This document shows, piece by piece, positions 33,003 through 40,027 of a DNA stretch of 47,964 bases; position 1 is the stretch's first letter, and every line of letters starts with the position of its first letter. The stretch is from the NCBI RefSeq assembly GCF_001571345.1, contig NZ_BCTP01000023.1, positions 1-47,964 on the forward strand, in the 5' to 3' direction. Origin of the DNA: Komagataeibacter xylinus NBRC 15237. GTDB taxonomy: Bacteria; Pseudomonadota; Alphaproteobacteria; Acetobacterales; Acetobacteraceae. The translations under genes and the position numbers were made by a program. The notes under the pieces are model-generated. The model was not told the DNA's origin and did not search any database. It saw nothing but the letters and a program-made list of their open reading frames with translations.

Positions 33003-33637
33003 CCTTCCCTCCCCGAGGAGACGACAAGCTGCTCGATCGCCAGCCCTTCCGGGTGATCGAGATCTTCGACACGATCAATCGTGACAGTTGCCATCAGCAT
33101 CTGCGTGTTTTGCTGATTGACGTTTTCGCAGGTCTGGATGAACGGAAACTGCACCACGTAGCGCGAATGTCCCTGCACGACGGTTTCCGCACGCACCGTC
33201 GCTGCCCGGGTGGGTTGTGCGTAGCAGAGTAGTTTTGCTTCTTTGAGTTTCGAGAGATTCCCTTGTGTTATGAATGATTTTGCAAACGTGTTCCATCCGT
33301 TGAGAGTGTAGTGAGCCCCTGCCGTGTTCATCTGGGCTGGAAAATCGCGGTAGTTGATGTTGTACGGCGCGATAGCCCATTTGACCGCCCAGCCAAGGAG
33401 CTGGTCCTGGCCGAGCACCGGACTTGTCAGCGCCACGGCCGGACGCGGGGCGTTCTGGCCGTCCACGAAAAAGTACAGTGGCTCTGGCGGGTGCGCGCGG
33501 ACATAGGCATCATGGGCGGTGAAGGCGACAACAACCACAGCCAGTGCGACGTTCAGCATCAGGGATCGGTCCACCACGATGCCCTGAAAATCGGGATCGG
33601 TGAGCCGCCGCGTCACTGCGGAACTAAACAGCTTCAT
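32999..33637 (-). CDS. dotI: T4SS inner-membrane protein DotI/IcmL (TraM-like)
   Basis: The 212-residue protein has one membrane helix (about 26-43) and the conserved periplasmic domain of DotI: QLLGWAVKWAIAPYNINYRDF, then HYTLNGWNTFAKSF and a C-terminal VQFPFI segment. DotI forms a ring in the inner membrane. It is the first large gene of the dotI-to-dotO unit. Its start codon overlaps the stop of a 15-codon leader frame (ATGA), so its translation may depend on that short frame. Confidence 0.9.
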   Translation of the reverse strand: MKLFSSAVTRRLTDPDFQGIVVDRSLMLNVALAVVVVAFTAHDAYVRAHPPEPLYFFVDGQNAPRPAVALTSPVLGQDQLLGWAVKWAIAPYNINYRDFPAQMNTAGAHYTLNGWNTFAKSFITQGNLSKLKEAKLLCYAQPTRAATVRAETVVQGHSRYVVQFPFIQTCENVNQQNTQMLMATVTIDRVEDLDHPEGLAIEQLVVSSGREG

Positions 33638-33681
33638 GACCCGCCTCCCTGAGACGGGGGCGTCGAATTACCGGAAAACAT
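33634..33681 (-). CDS. Possible 15-residue leader peptide coupled to dotI
   Basis: ATG 33681 follows GAGGG by seven bases, opens 15 codons (MFSGNSTPPSQGGGS), and ends in a TGA that overlaps the dotI ATG. From motif O to this ATG there are 49 nt, which fits the spacing of other motif leaders, whereas dotI itself would be 93 nt away. GGAGGCGGG inside the short frame also provides a site for dotI. I infer translational coupling; it may also be chance. Confidence 0.5.
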   Translation of the reverse strand: MFSGNSTPPSQGGGS

Positions 33682-33739
33682 CTCTCTGCCCTCGTGTGCT
33701 ATCAATGGTGAGAGCAGGTTCTGATCTTATCTTGCGACC
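33682..33739 (-). promoter_or_regulatory. Motif leader O with Shine-Dalgarno hairpin
   Basis: Minus-strand GTCGCAAG occupies 33738-33731. In the transcript CTGCTCTC (33717-33710) pairs with GAGGGCAG (33693-33686) with one G-U pair. The right arm contains the ribosome-binding region of the leader peptide. This is the head of the main T4SS transcript. Confidence 0.7.
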
Positions 33740-33770
33740 AACATGGTTTTTTTGCGGGTTTTTCCGCTTT

Positions 33771-34649
33771 TTACGCAGCGATTCCATGGACGGCGGCAAC
33801 ACTCCGTCGATACCGTCGGCTCACCCGGTCGCCACCCTTTCGGGTTGTCCAGAAAAAGCACCCGGCCTTGCACAGACATTCCCGGCGAATGTAATCGTGC
33901 TCGGCGATATAATGCTCTGCTTTGGCTGAGATGAACCAGGGTGTCTTCTCGCCCTTTCGAGGGGGAAGCTGTTCCCAGCTGCTCTGCGACTTCAGGGCGC
34001 TCTCGGAGATCAGAAAGTCCCGCGCTATCTCGGTCGGACTCTGAAAAGCGAAATGACGGTAGGCGATCTCTATGTTGGCCGCTTCATGCCAGCGGACTTT
34101 GTAGCCGCCTTTATGCGCTGTTAGTTTCAGGCGATTGAGGCTGTGCCTGATGTACCATGTGCGTCCACGCCGTTCCTCCGGTGTGAGGAGTGACGCCTGC
34201 TCCCATGTCAGGATCACCTTCGGATCAGCGGGGATGGCGCCTCGCTTTTCAGCCAGAATCTCTGCTTCCTGCACTTTCGAAATCCTGACCCGCGCTGGCA
34301 GGCTGAGATGACGTCTCTTCGAGGAAACGCTGGCTGGCGAACGATTAAGCAAACCTGAAATTTCAGACGCGCTATCGCCGGACATCCATCGTTGTCCGAG
34401 AATAAGCAACTCGTTACGAGACCATGCACCTCTTCGATCCGGTGTTTCATAGATGGCTGACTGCGGACAGTATTTCCACTGCGAGAGTGCCTCCTCGACG
34501 TCCTGAGTGGCAACAGAGAGCATCGTTGCAACCAATGTTATGTCCCGAAGCATCGCATACAGGGAACGGATAGTATCGCTTGTCGCGTAAGCCTGAAGCC
34601 AGACGAATGTGCCTCGTTTGAAAACCTGACCAGATGATGCCTGCCGCAT
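33771..34649 (-). CDS. GcrA/Myb-like DNA-binding protein (putative)
   Basis: The 292-residue product has a helix-turn-helix at about 75-118 (AWSRNELLILGQRWMSGDSA, then SEISGLLNRSPASVSSKRRHL). The pattern of tryptophan, three helices and a final basic helix resembles GcrA or SANT/Myb domains. A second such unit may follow around 185-230. The C-terminus has CLCKAGCFFW and many Arg residues, possibly a metal site. No family name is certain. It lies between the two divergent T4SS units, next to a tandem XRE regulator, so a control function in transfer is likely. No motif leader precedes it. Confidence 0.55.
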   Translation of the reverse strand: MRQASSGQVFKRGTFVWLQAYATSDTIRSLYAMLRDITLVATMLSVATQDVEEALSQWKYCPQSAIYETPDRRGAWSRNELLILGQRWMSGDSASEISGLLNRSPASVSSKRRHLSLPARVRISKVQEAEILAEKRGAIPADPKVILTWEQASLLTPEERRGRTWYIRHSLNRLKLTAHKGGYKVRWHEAANIEIAYRHFAFQSPTEIARDFLISESALKSQSSWEQLPPRKGEKTPWFISAKAEHYIAEHDYIRRECLCKAGCFFWTTRKGGDRVSRRYRRSVAAVHGIAA

Positions 34650-34946
34650 AAGACCAGCCCCACGTTATCGTCATGATGAGACGAAGGTGCGTAATATGGG
34701 AATAACAGTCCTGCACCACGAATGGGAAGTCAAGAAATAATGTTCCCGGTATGACATACAGGTAATCACGTAGATTTTGGGGCGTTTGATGTCGGTGAAT
34801 GCGTGCGGGATCAGGATGCGGCGATAGCGCGCGGCTTTTGCCGAAGGCTGCGCTATCGCCTTTTTGGTCTATTTCAAGATGTTAAAGGGCTGCAGGGAAA
34901 GGGGAACACAGATTCCGCTTTTTACGTCTGCAGCAACAATGTGCGC
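34650..34946. other. Gene-free interval between two regulator genes
   Basis: The 297 bases hold the promoter region of the GcrA-like gene (minus) and the 3' end of the XRE gene. No protein gene is supported. The only clear structure is the plus-strand terminator at 34820-34865, which has no plus-strand gene before it. Confidence 0.5.
34820..34865 (+). terminator. Orphan intrinsic terminator, possible small RNA 3' end
   Basis: GGCGATAGCGC (34820-34830) pairs perfectly with GCGCTATCGCC (34850-34860), followed by TTTTT (34861-34865), so it acts on the plus strand. The loop can form a further GCGGC-TTTT-GCCG stem. The neighbouring genes are on the minus strand, so it may end an unannotated plus-strand RNA starting somewhere after 34650. 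Confidence 0.7.
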
Positions 34947-35759
34947 TTAGATGGACGCTGGCGCGCCGAGGGAATCCCTCAGGCTGTTGAATACGAATTC
35001 AAGGTCATCAAGCGCGTAAAGGTGCGTCTGAGCCTCCACGGCCCAGGCTGCCACATCGAGGAGTTGCATGGCGTTCTGGTCGTCATGGGTTCCGGGAATC
35101 AGCGCAAATACGGAGACAGCCAATCCCTCAGCCACCTTATAAACGGTTTCCATGCTCGGATTTCGATGCCCGGACTCCAAAAGGGAGAAACTCGTGAGCG
35201 ATGTGTGGGATCTCTGTGCAGCCTGGTTCGCCGAGTAGCCCCTGAGCGTCCGATAGATACGCACCCGACGGCCAAAAGATTCAAGAATGTCGGAGCGGGT
35301 CTTTGGTTCATAAACCGCGCCACGCCGATAATGTTCTTCCGCGTTTTTCATTGGAAGCGGCGCGAGTTTTATTGCGTCTTCTATTGTATTAATAAAGTTT
35401 TTTATCTGAAATATAGACCTCGCGTATTCTGACGATTTAATTGCCTTGGATAATTTAAGTAGAGACTTGCTATCCGGGTAGTTTGCTATGTCTGTAATTT
35501 CGCCTGGTTGTTCCGGAAGTATCGATCTTGGGTCGAGCTGATAGATCCTCAATACAGTAGAGAGCGTATCGAGCGACACAGCGCGACCCGCTTCAAGAGC
35601 ACGGATTATCGAAATGTGCATTCTGGCTAATTTGGCCAGATGCGACTGTGACCAGTGCAAGCTTTCGCGGTGCTTTTCCAGTTTCTCGCTCACTGTCTCA
35701 TAAAAGCGACCGCCCTCAAACAACGCATCGACCTGCATCTTTTCGCTTCCATTCAACAT
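34947..35759 (-). CDS. Tandem XRE (Cro/C1) transcription regulator
   Basis: The 270-residue protein has two helix-turn-helix domains of the Cro/C1 type. The first (about 22-78) shows LHWSQSHLAKLARMHISIIR and a later LDTLSTVLRIYQLDP. The second (about 160-220) shows YSANQAAQRSHTSLTSFSLL and METVYKVAEGLAVSV. The middle part is lower in GC and less ordered. Two XRE domains in one chain let a monomer bind a dyad. It is an attractive regulator for the flanking transfer operons, but no autoregulatory site is visible. A weak start region leaves Met 7 as an alternative start. Confidence 0.8.
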   Translation of the reverse strand: MLNGSEKMQVDALFEGGRFYETVSEKLEKHRESLHWSQSHLAKLARMHISIIRALEAGRAVSLDTLSTVLRIYQLDPRSILPEQPGEITDIANYPDSKSLLKLSKAIKSSEYARSIFQIKNFINTIEDAIKLAPLPMKNAEEHYRRGAVYEPKTRSDILESFGRRVRIYRTLRGYSANQAAQRSHTSLTSFSLLESGHRNPSMETVYKVAEGLAVSVFALIPGTHDDQNAMQLLDVAAWAVEAQTHLYALDDLEFVFNSLRDSLGAPASI

Positions 35760-35887
35760 TCTCGTTCACTTTCTGAGCAGGTTAAGCTTCAAAGGAGGGC
35801 TCCTTTGCAGAAAACACGATACTGCGTGCGGCATCTGCAACAAAGTCTGAAAGAGGCATGAGGCGTATCGCGCACTTATTTCTTCGA

Positions 35888-35939
35888 GGTCGCAAGAGTC
35901 CCTGCTCGTCTTCCCAAGTCACATCAGGAGACGAGATCC
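35888..35939 (+). promoter_or_regulatory. Motif leader I (AGGTCGCAAGA) with hairpin
   Basis: GTCGCAAG at 35889-35896 is 43 nt before ATG 35940. CTCGTCT (35905-35911) pairs perfectly with AGACGAG (35929-35935), which overlaps the end of the Shine-Dalgarno AGGAG. Confidence 0.7.
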
Positions 35940-36362
35940 ATGCCCATTTTCCGTGCCGCCGCGATGATTGCCGCTCTTAACAACGGCTATGTCGTGCCAG
36001 CTGCTTTTCAGGTTGTTCAGTCGCCGCCTCTTTTGTCCGTACCCTCAGGCAACGACGGAGCTGTTTCTCAGAGACCGTTACCGGACGAAAACAGAAGTGA
36101 AGAGGACGGCACCAGACCGATTGTATCCCACTTTCGCCGGGCCAACGGTTACGGACGGCAAGTTCCGCTGCGTTTTGCCGTTCGCCAGATCGTTCCTCGT
36201 GGGGTCACCGTGACGTTTGCTCCTGACATCGATACCGAGGCCCCGGTTGACTGGCAGGGCGGACGGGAATGGAACAAGGTACTGGCATCGTCGGTGGCTC
36301 AGGCCGGGGATGTCATTGATGTGGGGCACAACAAAGTTACGATCCGCCGCCGAATTCGCTGA
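35940..36362 (+). CDS. TcpQ/PilL-C-like protein (secretin N0-type domain)
   Basis: The 140-residue protein starts with a short hydrophobic stretch that may act as a weak signal, then a polar linker. The C-terminal domain (about 75-138) has PLRFAVRQIVPRGVTVTF, an Asp/Glu turn, VDWQGGREWNKVLASSV and a final V-I-DVG-x-x-x-V-T-I. This is the pattern of TcpQ-like domains in pilus and secretin systems. The DotD protein of the same system carries a related fold, so this may be an extra part of the outer-membrane complex. Cellular place is probably the periplasm. Confidence 0.65.
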   Translation: MPIFRAAAMIAALNNGYVVPAAFQVVQSPPLLSVPSGNDGAVSQRPLPDENRSEEDGTRPIVSHFRRANGYGRQVPLRFAVRQIVPRGVTVTFAPDIDTEAPVDWQGGREWNKVLASSVAQAGDVIDVGHNKVTIRRRIR

Positions 36363-36364
36363 GT

Positions 36365-36415
36365 GGTCGCATGATGGGCGCGCACCTTCCTTCGTAATCA
36401 GCCGAGGAAGGTCTC
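36365..36415 (+). promoter_or_regulatory. Motif leader E with Shine-Dalgarno hairpin
   Basis: GTCGCATG at 36366-36373 is 42 nt before ATG 36416. ACCTTCCT (36384-36391) pairs perfectly with AGGAAGGT (36405-36412), which contains the whole Shine-Dalgarno, around a 13-base loop. Confidence 0.78.
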
Positions 36416-36805
36416 ATGCGAACACCCCAGCCTGTCCCGAAAGCCGGGGCACAGCCTCCGATGCCAAATGTCGCGCTTACCCTGGACGCGCTCGGCGATC
36501 TCTGGCGCCGCATCGGCGGCAACGAAATACTGTGCCGACTTGACCGGGATCCGGCCACGCTTGCGGCGTGGCATGCCGCGTTGTCATCCGTGGCTCCACA
36601 TGAATGGCCGGATCTTGTTCGATGCCTGGAACCATTGATACCGGGTCTTCGTGGGCGGCGGGACCTGCTTTCTCCCGATAGCCCATTCGGCCACGGCGTG
36701 ATTGCCGAGAGCCGTCGTCAGGCTCTCCAGCGCATCCTTGCTTCGGAGCGCATTTCCCTGCTGGAGACGATCACCCGCCCGAAAAGACGTCAGGAGGCAG
36801 CATGA
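36416..36805 (+). CDS. Hypothetical protein at the head of the dotA operon
   Basis: The 129-residue product is soluble, helical, and rich in Leu and Arg (LDALGDLWRRIGGNEILCRL, RRQALQRILASERISLLETI). It has no signal peptide. Its stop overlaps the next gene's start by four bases. No family is recognised. Because it opens the plus-strand operon with two exported proteins and dotA, it may serve as a cytoplasmic chaperone or adaptor for one of them. Confidence 0.6.
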   Translation: MRTPQPVPKAGAQPPMPNVALTLDALGDLWRRIGGNEILCRLDRDPATLAAWHAALSSVAPHEWPDLVRCLEPLIPGLRGRRDLLSPDSPFGHGVIAESRRQALQRILASERISLLETITRPKRRQEAA

Positions 36806-37398
36806 CCCGCTTTGCGTCCTCTGCGCTTTCTTCAGCGGTCATTGCGGCAGCGCTTTTTGTTTCGATGCCGACGTTTGCTCAGACGGCCGCGACCGGCGCC
36901 GGCGATTCAACGACTTCGACGGGAAGTGCCGGATGCGCCGCGCTGACCCAGGCGGCCGCGACTGCAGTCAACGAGCGAGTGCAGGCCAACGATGCCTATG
37001 AAACTCAGCCAGACAGCGTCAACGGGCTGTCCTGTCTCAGTAATTTTTTCAGCGACACCGGGTTGAACCTTATCACCAACGGTCTGGATCCTGCGGCGCT
37101 GCTTGAGGCCGTCGAGGGCCAGATCGGTGGCCAGATCTGTCAGGCAGCTCAGGCGGCATGGGGCAACGCCATGGGCTCGACCCAGTGCGGGCTCAGCCTG
37201 TCAGGCGTCAATCTTGGGCTGGGTTTCGGCTCCAGCAGTGGGTTGATGTGTCCGAGCCTGAACTTCGGCGGTGGGGGTCCGACGCTTGCAAACATCAACG
37301 CCGGAACATCGAGCGGCGCCACTGACCTTTATATCAATGGCTCTCCTCAGCTTCCGTCCGGTTACAGCCTGGATAATCTCATGGACGGAGTTTTCTGA
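36802..37398 (+). CDS. Exported Gly/Ser-rich protein of the dotA operon
   Basis: The 198-residue product has a signal peptide (cleavage at TFA-Q). The mature part has five or more cysteines spread over the protein, which points to disulfides, and a Gly/Ser/Asn-rich C-terminal half. I recognise no family. It overlaps its two neighbours by four and one bases, so it is made together with them. It could be a pilin-like or surface protein of the mating apparatus; that is inference. Confidence 0.6.
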   Translation: MTRFASSALSSAVIAAALFVSMPTFAQTAATGAGDSTTSTGSAGCAALTQAAATAVNERVQANDAYETQPDSVNGLSCLSNFFSDTGLNLITNGLDPAALLEAVEGQIGGQICQAAQAAWGNAMGSTQCGLSLSGVNLGLGFGSSSGLMCPSLNFGGGGPTLANINAGTSSGATDLYINGSPQLPSGYSLDNLMDGVF

Positions 37399-38582
37399 TG
37401 CGCAAGCTGCAGACAGTCGCGATTGCTGCCGCTTCCTGTGTCTGCGTCCTGGCCGTCGCTCCGAGGCCAGCACACGCCCTGATCAGTGAGGCGGCCGTGG
37501 TCGCCGCGATCAAGGCGCTGCAGAGCTTCACGGGCAACGCTCTGAACACGATGACAAAGAATCTTACAGATAGCATAGATTCGAATCTCACCAGTCTGAC
37601 AAACCCAAATTCGGTCGCCTCCCTCCTGACGAAGGGATTCACGCAGACCGCCAACTACGCAAAGGCTCAGGTGGGGGCTCAGTCGCAGCTTATCGACGCG
37701 CAGGACGCTGCGATGGCTGGCTTCCTTCGTCGTCAGCAGGAAACAGAGATCCGGGACGAGCACATGATGAGCCCGGAATTCTGCGCGGGCCTTGACGCCC
37801 AGCAGTCCACCATTGCGGCGTCCAAGGCGTCACGTTCGGCGGTCATCGCGATCACGAAAATCACCGATCCCCGGGGAGAGGCAAAGAAAGGCACGCCGTC
37901 CTACTATGGCAAGTCGCAGGGCTCTGACGCCCTGACATCGCTTCATCTTCGCCGATACTGTTCCTCGGACGACGTTGATGCGGGGCTTTGCACTGCGGTG
38001 TCCCAGAATCCCGACGCTGACCAGCACGCAGCCAGTTTCTTTGCATCGGATACTCTGTCAGCTGACGGCGGAGTGGACGCGGCAAATGATTACGCGACGA
38101 CCCTCATACAGCCGATTGCCCCTGCCGCGCTGAGGGGAGAACAAATGACGAGTATTCGTGGCCGGGAGGTCGCGACACGTCGTCGGTCCTATAACAGCCG
38201 GATGTCGCTGGCCCGCTGGGTTGCGGCCTACGTCACGTCCCTCGGCGTTCCTTCCGTGACGCTGACCAGCGATCAGAAAGCGGAAATGACGGCTCAGGGC
38301 CAGCAACCCCTTGAGAAAGCCTCGTGGCTTCAGGTGATGGCTCTGGAAGTCGGACGACGTGTCTCCAGTGTGGCCTGGAACGCATCTCTCCAGAAAATGC
38401 CGCCTGCCTCGCTCCTGCGTGAGATAGCCACCGAAATGGCGCAGTCCAATTACCTCGCGCTGCAGAACTACAGGCTCGGTCTCTATCAGGCGACCATGAG
38501 TGCCACCCGCATCGCGCAGGAAGAGGAGGCTGCCTTCAGGGACGGCCTGACCCCGATGCCTTCCCCAACCATCAACCCGTAG
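37398..38582 (+). CDS. Exported T4SS-associated protein, IcmX/TraW candidate
   Basis: The 394-residue protein has a signal peptide (cleavage near AHA-L) and a helical mature part with a conserved-looking FCAGLDAQQS and a later RRYCSSDD that may form a disulfide. It is rich in Ser, Ala and Gln. It precedes dotA by two genes, where IcmX-type periplasmic proteins (TraW in IncI plasmids) are expected. Name and role are not certain, as I see no diagnostic motif. Its start overlaps the previous stop by one base. Confidence 0.55.
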   Translation: MRKLQTVAIAAASCVCVLAVAPRPAHALISEAAVVAAIKALQSFTGNALNTMTKNLTDSIDSNLTSLTNPNSVASLLTKGFTQTANYAKAQVGAQSQLIDAQDAAMAGFLRRQQETEIRDEHMMSPEFCAGLDAQQSTIAASKASRSAVIAITKITDPRGEAKKGTPSYYGKSQGSDALTSLHLRRYCSSDDVDAGLCTAVSQNPDADQHAASFFASDTLSADGGVDAANDYATTLIQPIAPAALRGEQMTSIRGREVATRRRSYNSRMSLARWVAAYVTSLGVPSVTLTSDQKAEMTAQGQQPLEKASWLQVMALEVGRRVSSVAWNASLQKMPPASLLREIATEMAQSNYLALQNYRLGLYQATMSATRIAQEEEAAFRDGLTPMPSPTINP

Positions 38583-38591
38583 AGGCCCACC

Positions 38592-40004
38592 ATGTCTGAA
38601 ACCATGCAGAAGACCAGCGACATTGAAGACGTCCTGAAGGTCCTTGATCGCGTTCAGTCTGAATACAAAAAGCAGGCGCCCGGACAAGCCGCCGCGTATG
38701 AGAGGCTGCGTCAGGATTCCCATGAACCGGGCGCCGAGAGCGACCCTCAGTTTCGCACCCGTGTAGCCTATGCCATGCAGGATGTGGAGCGTCTCTTGGG
38801 ACCGACGCTGCAGAGCGATCACCCTCTTCACTCTGAAATGAGCGAGCGGGCCGCCCACTACCCAGGCCTGACTGAGCCCGCCGTGGCCGCCATGATGCAG
38901 GAGACACATCGTCTCAAACAGCCTGTCGTGAATGCGATCCGCAGCCTCGCAGGCGAACTGGTGGAGGGGCGTCAGGATCCGGATCACCCGGACATCGCGC
39001 ACACCATCGACAAACTGAAAGCGACAGTCTTTCCGGAGCCCGGCGCGAAATCGGAGACGGAGCACACCCATAGCGCCGAGGTGCCCCGCGATAGCAAAGG
39101 TGGCCCGGATTCAACAAGCCGCTCTGCGTCGCCGGGCGGCGGTAATCCACCAAATCAGGAGTCACCAGCGGCCGGTAAACCCGAGCAGAGTCACTCGTCG
39201 GATCCACATCAGGACACCGGACCAAAGACGGCAGGCGGCGAGAAAAATGCGCCGGAAAACCGATCCACGGCCGAGACGAATACGGCCCAGGGAAAAGAGG
39301 AACCGAAACGAAAGGACGAGAAGCCCGAGGCCACGGAGCGCGAGGAGGTAAGGGTCATCCGGGGCGGTGGATTTGCCAGGCTCGCAGAAGCGATCGGCTC
39401 ACGGATCGAAAGCCAGCCCGTGAATCCTGGGCCGTCCTGGATGGAAAAAGCCGCCGATTTCAGCGCACGACTGCATAACGCACGGGATGAGAAGAGTCTG
39501 GAGGCGACAGAAAGGCTGGGAAAGGACGCCGTGGAGGCGTTGCGTGAGATTAAAGAGCGGCCAGCCTCCTCCATCATGGCCTCGATCTCGGACGCGGCCA
39601 GGAGCGATCCAAACGGTATGGCCGGCGTGCTGTCCGAAATGAAAGCGGGCGGAAAATACGCCGATCTGCACAGTCAGTTTGTGACTGAAAAGCAGAATAA
39701 TCAGGCCTTCGCGGCACAGCTGGAAAACGTAAGCAGCAAACTGGAGGCATACGGAAAAGGGCGGGAAGCCGCCGAGGCAACAGGGCAGCGTATGGGAATG
39801 CCAGGCAGTGTGACGCAGCGATTCAATCAGATTGATGCCGAGATCGGCAAGAGCGCCGCCGAAGTGCCTGGGAAAAAAGAGGGAGCCAGTGCGCTGGAAG
39901 AGATGAGCGAAAAGGTCCGCGAGATGGTCCAGAAGGCCGTCACCGCCGTGACTGATTTCATGAAGCGGATGAGTCCCGGACCGTCTAACAGCCCGTCACC
40001 TTAA
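38592..40004 (+). CDS. Large hydrophilic protein, possible T4SS substrate
   Basis: The 470-residue product has no signal peptide and no membrane helix. Residues about 1-145 are helical, about 150-260 are disordered and full of Ser, Pro, Glu and Lys, and about 270-465 are helical with coiled-coil stretches (EKQNNQAFAAQLENVSSKLE). The C-terminus is short, polar and positively charged (FMKRMSPGPSNSPSP). It lies in the dotA operon among exported and membrane proteins although it is cytoplasmic by sequence. It may be a chaperone, a scaffold, or a protein sent through the channel. No known family is recognised. Confidence 0.65.
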   Translation: MSETMQKTSDIEDVLKVLDRVQSEYKKQAPGQAAAYERLRQDSHEPGAESDPQFRTRVAYAMQDVERLLGPTLQSDHPLHSEMSERAAHYPGLTEPAVAAMMQETHRLKQPVVNAIRSLAGELVEGRQDPDHPDIAHTIDKLKATVFPEPGAKSETEHTHSAEVPRDSKGGPDSTSRSASPGGGNPPNQESPAAGKPEQSHSSDPHQDTGPKTAGGEKNAPENRSTAETNTAQGKEEPKRKDEKPEATEREEVRVIRGGGFARLAEAIGSRIESQPVNPGPSWMEKAADFSARLHNARDEKSLEATERLGKDAVEALREIKERPASSIMASISDAARSDPNGMAGVLSEMKAGGKYADLHSQFVTEKQNNQAFAAQLENVSSKLEAYGKGREAAEATGQRMGMPGSVTQRFNQIDAEIGKSAAEVPGKKEGASALEEMSEKVREMVQKAVTAVTDFMKRMSPGPSNSPSP

Positions 40005-40027
40005 TTCCACCGTCGCGAGAACGAATC

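Noticed and set aside
33740-33770. Hairpin GCGG-GTTTTT-CCGC with T-runs as terminator of the GcrA-like gene
   Set aside because: The T-tract after the stem is on the plus strand, whereas the gene is on the minus strand; the stem is only four pairs long.
34803-35432. Plus-strand frame of 209 codons opposite the XRE gene
   Set aside because: The minus-strand product has two clear helix-turn-helix domains; the plus frame shows none and runs through the orphan terminator.
38058-39071. Minus-strand frame of 337 codons opposite the dotA operon
   Set aside because: It crosses two well-supported plus-strand genes with tight spacing and looks like a compositional shadow.
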